Source: a virus. From it: a stretch of 33,816 bases of DNA. The notes under the pieces are model-generated. The model made no database searches. It saw only the letters and a list, made by a program, of their open reading frames with translations, and had not been told where the DNA came from. The DNA lies in IMG/VR virus record IMGVR_UViG_3300024059_000017, positions 1 to 33,816 of that record; one strand, 5' to 3'. The position numbers and the translations under genes are program-made. Each line of letters begins with the position of its first letter. Position 1 is the first letter of the stretch. Below are positions 30,801 to 33,816 of this stretch, one piece after another.

Positions 30801-33800
30801 TTCAAACGACTGTAAGCGGTAACGCAGGCACGGTGACGAATGGGGTCTATACTACGGGGACTCAGACTATCGGAGGGGCTAAAACATTCAGCACAACACC
30901 AGTGGTGGGAACTGTGGCAACCGCTAATGATTCAACATCTGCTGCTTCAACGGCTTGGGTCAAGAATCAAGGTTACTTAACAAGCACACCTGGTGGGGAT
31001 ATTACTGGGGTCACTGCTGGCACTGGGCTTAGTGGAGGAGGCACTTCTGGAACTGTCACTTTAGACATTGATAGCACTGTTGCAACTTTAAGCGGCACTC
31101 AAACCTTTACTAACAAGTCTGGTGACATATCGCAATGGACGAATGATGCTGGTTACTTAACAAGCGCAGGGGACATTACTGGTGTACTTGCAGGAACTAA
31201 TTTGACTGGTGGCGGTACAACTGGAACGGTGACGTTGAATATGGCCGCAGGAGGGGTTGGCGCGGGAACGTATGGCTCCACTTCAAACGGCACTAAAGTG
31301 GACGAAATTACCGTTGATGCATACGGTAGGGTCACTTCAATTACCACAGGCGCAACTGGTTCTTCAGATTTAGCAATTGGCACTACTGCTTCAACTGCTA
31401 TGGCTGGTAACACAACAACCATCTCGTCTGCTCAAGCAAGTGCGATAACTGCGAACACGGACAAGGTAGGCATCACAAGTAGTCAGGCAAGTGCTATCAC
31501 AGCAAATACAGCTAAGACTGGCATCACTTCAAGCCAAGCAAGCGCAATCACGGCCAACACGGCAAAGGTGGGTATTACATCAGGCCAAGCATCTGCCATA
31601 ACTGCGAACACTGCGAAGACAGGAATTACATCGGGTCAGGCATCAGCGATCACGGCCAATACGGCCAAGATAGGAATCACATCTTCACAGGCGAGCGCAA
31701 TCACTGCTAACACCTCCAAGGTTGGTATCACTTCAAGTCAGGCATCAGAGATAACAGCTAACACTGCGAAGGTCAGCAACATTGTCCAGACAACTATCAC
31801 TGGCAATGCTGGTTCTGCCACAACACTTGAAACGGCACGAACAATCGCTGGGGTTTCATTTGATGGGTCGGCCAACATATCTCTCAACAACAGTAACATC
31901 ACCAATGGGGCTGGATATACAACGAACACAGGCACAACCACACCAAGCAACACGCAGACCTTTACCAATAAGAGTGGTAATATCTCGCAATGGACTAACG
32001 ATGCTGGCTATTTAACAAGTGCTGGCGATATTACAGGAGTAACGGCAGGCACGGGATTAAGCGGTGGCGGCACAACAGGCAACGTGACCCTTACTTTAGA
32101 TTTAGGGGAGTTGGCAGTAGGCGGCACATTGGTGGCAACTGATTACCTTATTTCGGAGAATGGCGGAGTTGATAGCAGACAGCTAATTTCGTCCATTCCT
32201 CTTAGCATCTTCAACAACAACAGTGGCTGGACATCAAACACAGGTACAACCACCGCATCCAACACGCAAACGTTTACCAATAAGTCTGGTAATATCAGCC
32301 AATGGACGAATAACTCAGGGTTCACGACAAATACTGGTACAACAACTGCAAGCAACAGTCAGACGTTTACTAATAAAGGGGGAAACATTAGCCAATGGAC
32401 TAATGACTCGGGGTATGTGACATCATCGGGCGGTTCAATGTCATCTTGGATTCTCAAGGAAGGCAATGGAACTGAAACGGCAACAGTCACCGATGGAGAA
32501 ACTGTAACATTTGCACAAGGCACAGGTATCCAATCGGAGTTGACATCAACTTCAGGCGGAGGTACTTTAACCATCACCAACACTGCTCCCAATATCGTAC
32601 AGACCACGGTGTCGGGTAACGCAGGAAGCGCAACTGTGCTTCAGACTGCAAGAACGATTGCTGGAGTTTCATTCAATGGCAGTGCAAATATCTCGTTGAA
32701 CAATAATGCGATAACTAACGGAGCAGGATATACGACCAACACAGGAACGGTTACCTCTATTTCTACTGGCGCAGGGCTTGACGGTTCATTCACCACATCG
32801 GGAACTATCACATTGGATTTGTCTGAGTTGACAGATATGACGGCAGCTATGACTGCAACGGATGAGTTCATTGTTTTGGATAGTGGTGCTGAAAGAAGGA
32901 AAGCCGCAGGGGAAATTGGCAACAGCATATTCAATAACACTGCTGGCTACACAACCAACACAGGAACTACGACAGCGAGCAACAGTCAAACTTTTACGAA
33001 CAAGAGTGGTAACATTAGCCAGTGGACGAACAATTCAGGTTACACCACCAACGTAGGTGACATAACAGGTGTGACTGCTGGCACTAACCTAACTGGAGGT
33101 GGTACTTCGGGCAGCGTTACTTTGAATATGGCAACTGGCGGTGCTGGTGCTGCAACTTACGGTTCTACATCTAACAGTAATAAGATTGACCAAATCACCC
33201 TTGATGCTTACGGTAGAGTAACTGCGGTTGCTACTGGTGCGACTGGTCAGGTTAACACGGTTCAAGATGATGGTGGGTCTACAATAAACGTGAGTGGTTC
33301 GGCAACGTCACGAACAGTTTCCGCTTTAACGGCTGCCGTGAGTTCAGGCTCATCTGCTTTAGCTACAGGGGCGCAGATTCAAACTGCAATTGATAGTGCA
33401 ACTACTGGTGTGTTGACATATCAAGGTACTTGGAATGCAAGCACTAACTCTCCCTCATTGTCATCGGGGTCAGGAACACCTGGATACTATTACATTGTTA
33501 GTGTTGCTGGTTCAACCAATCTTGATGGTATCACGGACTGGGCGGTTGGTGACTGGGCTGTGTTCTCAGATTTGGCTACTGATGCTTGGCAGAAGATTGA
33601 CAACACCCAAGTTGGTAACGTCACTGGTTCAGGCGCAACCAACAGATTGGCCATATGGAACGGCACTTCAGCTATTGATTCTGATTCTGATTTCTATGTG
33701 GATGCTGACACTCTATTCACTGACAACTTAGAGGCATCGGGCAACGTGAGTTGGTCAGGTGGTAGTTCACAAGAGTCTAACTCTGCGTATGACAATATGA

Positions 33801-33816
33801 TCACTGGATTTAGTGA
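27809..33816 (+). CDS. Giant tail fibre, N-terminal part (continues at base 1)
   Basis: Open in frame 2 from the ATG at 27809 to the last base with no stop: 2,002 codons. It continues into 1-3201 across the 126-bp terminal overlap. The N-terminus (MATLFNTKISATYPALLKTV, then LTDGSGNQSGLYLNTAGDFK) is a pattern I know from Bacteroidetes phage fibres and probably attaches to the tail. The body consists of recurring modules: 17-residue ITANTAKVGIT repeats (28817-29071 and 31427-31783), three YYIV-VAG modules (28553, 30122, 33425) and many GDITGVTAGTGLSGGGTSG units. Long minus-strand open frames inside it are composition artefacts of the repeats. Total about 3,021 residues; C-terminal S74 domain as described for 1-3201. 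Confidence 0.88.
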   Translation, partial: MATLFNTKISATYPALLKTVDNLALTAALKELTDGSGNQSGLYLNTAGDFKVTAILEWGSLKDTATGVVITQFVTAADGIENFDNDTTIPTSAAVKLYVDNNTMPDLTGMVTSVGAVTTVVTNANLTGEVTSVGNATTVLNSAVIGKVLTGFSSAAGVVAATDSILEAVEKIDGNEAANLALINTNTTNISSNDTDIATNTSSISTINSTAEFLVNKGVANGYVPLDSGGKILETYLPASIIGQISYQGTWNANTNTPTLPTATTVQGDYYIVDVAGTYNSIDFNVGDWVISNGVEWQKVDNTDAVTTVFGRLGNVVAVEADYSSFYPTLTGLDALITANSSVTANTAKVGITTGQASEITANTAKTGITSAQASEITANTAKVGITTSQADAIVVNTSKVGITPTQASDITANNAKVSNIVQTSVTGNAGTVTNGVYTTGTQTIGGVKTFSSQPKAPTPATSNDSTSVATTAYVKNQGYTNNTGTTTASNTQTFTNKSGNISQWTNDAGYLTSTPGGDITGVTAGDGLSGGGTSGTVTLTNIDKGSSQNIFKNIAVSGQSSVVADSNNDTLTFVGAGGMTITTNAATDTITFNPNDDNTNNYVDGGTYASGTLTLSRSGLGDVAVTGFPTNNSQLTNGAGYVTTSGNTIIGTDSNIVTSGATVIDDIFMTDGVITSHTVRTLTLANLGYTGATNANYITNNNQLTNGEGYVTSSGVTAIGVTSPVTSSGGTTPTIGVTTSAVNASSSDLATGAQIQTAINTATTGVLTYKGTWNANTNTPTLTSGSGTTGEYYIVSVAGSTNLDGITDWALGDWAVFSDLATDAWQKIDNSAVGNVTGTGVNNRLAIWDGTGAIDSDAGIYTSGSVIYSDGGNATEWNSHTSNTGTITEVTVGTGLSGGGTSGSINLVNTAPNIVQTSVTGNAGTVTNGVYTNTVQSLITNNTAVLANTAKVSNIVQTSVTGNAGTVTNGVYTTTVQSLITNNSAVLANTAKVSNIVQTTVSGNAGTVTNGVYTTGTQTIGGAKTFSTTPVVGTVATANDSTSAASTAWVKNQGYLTSTPGGDITGVTAGTGLSGGGTSGTVTLDIDSTVATLSGTQTFTNKSGDISQWTNDAGYLTSAGDITGVLAGTNLTGGGTTGTVTLNMAAGGVGAGTYGSTSNGTKVDEITVDAYGRVTSITTGATGSSDLAIGTTASTAMAGNTTTISSAQASAITANTDKVGITSSQASAITANTAKTGITSSQASAITANTAKVGITSGQASAITANTAKTGITSGQASAITANTAKIGITSSQASAITANTSKVGITSSQASEITANTAKVSNIVQTTITGNAGSATTLETARTIAGVSFDGSANISLNNSNITNGAGYTTNTGTTTPSNTQTFTNKSGNISQWTNDAGYLTSAGDITGVTAGTGLSGGGTTGNVTLTLDLGELAVGGTLVATDYLISENGGVDSRQLISSIPLSIFNNNSGWTSNTGTTTASNTQTFTNKSGNISQWTNNSGFTTNTGTTTASNSQTFTNKGGNISQWTNDSGYVTSSGGSMSSWILKEGNGTETATVTDGETVTFAQGTGIQSELTSTSGGGTLTITNTAPNIVQTTVSGNAGSATVLQTARTIAGVSFNGSANISLNNNAITNGAGYTTNTGTVTSISTGAGLDGSFTTSGTITLDLSELTDMTAAMTATDEFIVLDSGAERRKAAGEIGNSIFNNTAGYTTNTGTTTASNSQTFTNKSGNISQWTNNSGYTTNVGDITGVTAGTNLTGGGTSGSVTLNMATGGAGAATYGSTSNSNKIDQITLDAYGRVTAVATGATGQVNTVQDDGGSTINVSGSATSRTVSALTAAVSSGSSALATGAQIQTAIDSATTGVLTYQGTWNASTNSPSLSSGSGTPGYYYIVSVAGSTNLDGITDWAVGDWAVFSDLATDAWQKIDNTQVGNVTGSGATNRLAIWNGTSAIDSDSDFYVDADTLFTDNLEASGNVSWSGGSSQESNSAYDNMITGFS
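28817..29071 (+). repeat. 17-residue tandem repeat array in fibre, 5 copies
   Basis: Five 51-bp units in frame encode variants of ITANTAKVGIT with a leading T/S-G/S-Q-A-S piece; one unit (28970-29020) is divergent (DAIVVNTSKVGIT). The DNA of the copies differs at many synonymous positions. Confidence 0.8.
30122..30391 (+). repeat. YYIV-VAG module in fibre, copy 2
   Basis: Encodes GTWNANTNTPTLTSGSG, EYYIVSVAGSTNLDGITDW, ALGDWAVFSDLATDAWQKID and NRLAIWDGTGAIDSD. A near-identical protein copy begins at 33425 and a more divergent one at 28553. The alternating aromatic/Gly pattern resembles carbohydrate-binding beta modules. Confidence 0.7.
31427..31783 (+). repeat. 17-residue tandem repeat array in fibre, 7 copies
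   Basis: Seven 51-bp in-frame units encode variants of SSQASAITANTAKVGIT. The third position of nearly every codon varies between units while the peptide stays nearly constant. Confidence 0.85.
33425..33694 (+). repeat. YYIV-VAG module in fibre, copy 3
   Basis: Encodes GTWNASTNSPSLSSGSG, YYYIVSVAGSTNLDGITDW, AVGDWAVFSDLATDAWQKID, NRLAIWNGTSAIDSDSD. Very close to 30122-30391 at the protein level. It runs into the terminal overlap at 33674. Confidence 0.7.
33674..33799. repeat. Terminal overlap, right copy (identical to 1-126)
   Basis: Exact 126-bp match to the window start in the same reading frame, followed by 17 bases that diverge from 127-143. Confidence 0.9.

Noticed and set aside
28021-32989. 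Long minus-strand open frames inside the fibre gene (e.g. 28021-28458, 28829-29320, 29317-29613)
   Set aside because: They arise from the repetitive codon pattern of the fibre; their translations are Val/Pro-rich and low complexity, and no promoter or partner gene is seen on that strand.
1-33816. Prophage or temperate lifestyle, CRISPR array, transposon
   Set aside because: No integrase, excisionase, CI-like repressor, insertion sequence or spaced direct repeats of CRISPR type could be found; the only tandem repeats are coding units in the fibre.

Overview
The window looks like a nearly complete, circularly permuted genome of a strictly lytic tailed phage (siphovirus-like, HK97-type capsid) that infects a Bacteroidetes host, probably a marine flavobacterium. 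The reasons are: every supported gene lies on the + strand; there is no integrase or repressor; capsid, connector, tail and small lysis-region proteins resemble families seen mainly in Bacteroidetes phages (recognised from memory, not by search); several promoters fit the Bacteroidetes form TTTG-N19-21-TAnnTTTG; and ribosome binding sites are A-rich leaders rather than Shine-Dalgarno sequences. The two ends of the window share 126 identical bases (1-126 = 33674-33799) in the same reading frame, so the contig was opened inside one giant tail-fibre gene. The closed unit would be about 33,673 bp.

Layout: 1-3201 is the C-terminal third of the fibre, ending in a self-cleaving S74 chaperone domain. 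3203-5354 holds a fibre-adjacent protein and the lysis cassette (M15 peptidase endolysin, small membrane protein, 3-TM holin). 5514-12475 is the early/middle region: NinG-like recombination protein, possible annealing protein, SSB, RecA-fold ATPase, an ECF-like sigma factor, PD-(D/E)XK-type nuclease, 5'-3' exonuclease, DnaA-domain-IV-like protein, cytosine methyltransferase and many tiny genes. 12519-13990 encodes the terminase subunits. 14719-21717 is the tail module (frameshifted tail chaperone, tail completion, gp10-like, two large tail proteins, tape measure). 21753-27718 is the head module (XkdF-like protease, scaffold, major capsid, probable tail tube, portal, DUF6712-like connector). 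27809 to the window end is the N-terminal two thirds of the fibre.

How it works together: most genes are chained by stop/start overlaps (ATGA, GTGA, TAATG, TGATG, TAGTG), so each block should be read from a few promoters. Three host-type promoters serve early genes and 14064. A second, different bipartite motif, ACAAA-N15-CGTTATATA, sits 12-14 nt before four structural-gene starts and, with a weak -35, before the small terminase. Because the phage encodes its own ECF-like sigma factor (8172-8669), the best new hypothesis is a dedicated late transcription system with a CGTT-type -10 element that makes leaderless late mRNAs. Other points of interest are a T10 slippery site with dual-frame coding in the tail chaperone, a structured non-coding element before the scaffold gene, a perfect DnaA box inside an early promoter, and protein-level tandem repeats in the fibre whose DNA has diverged.
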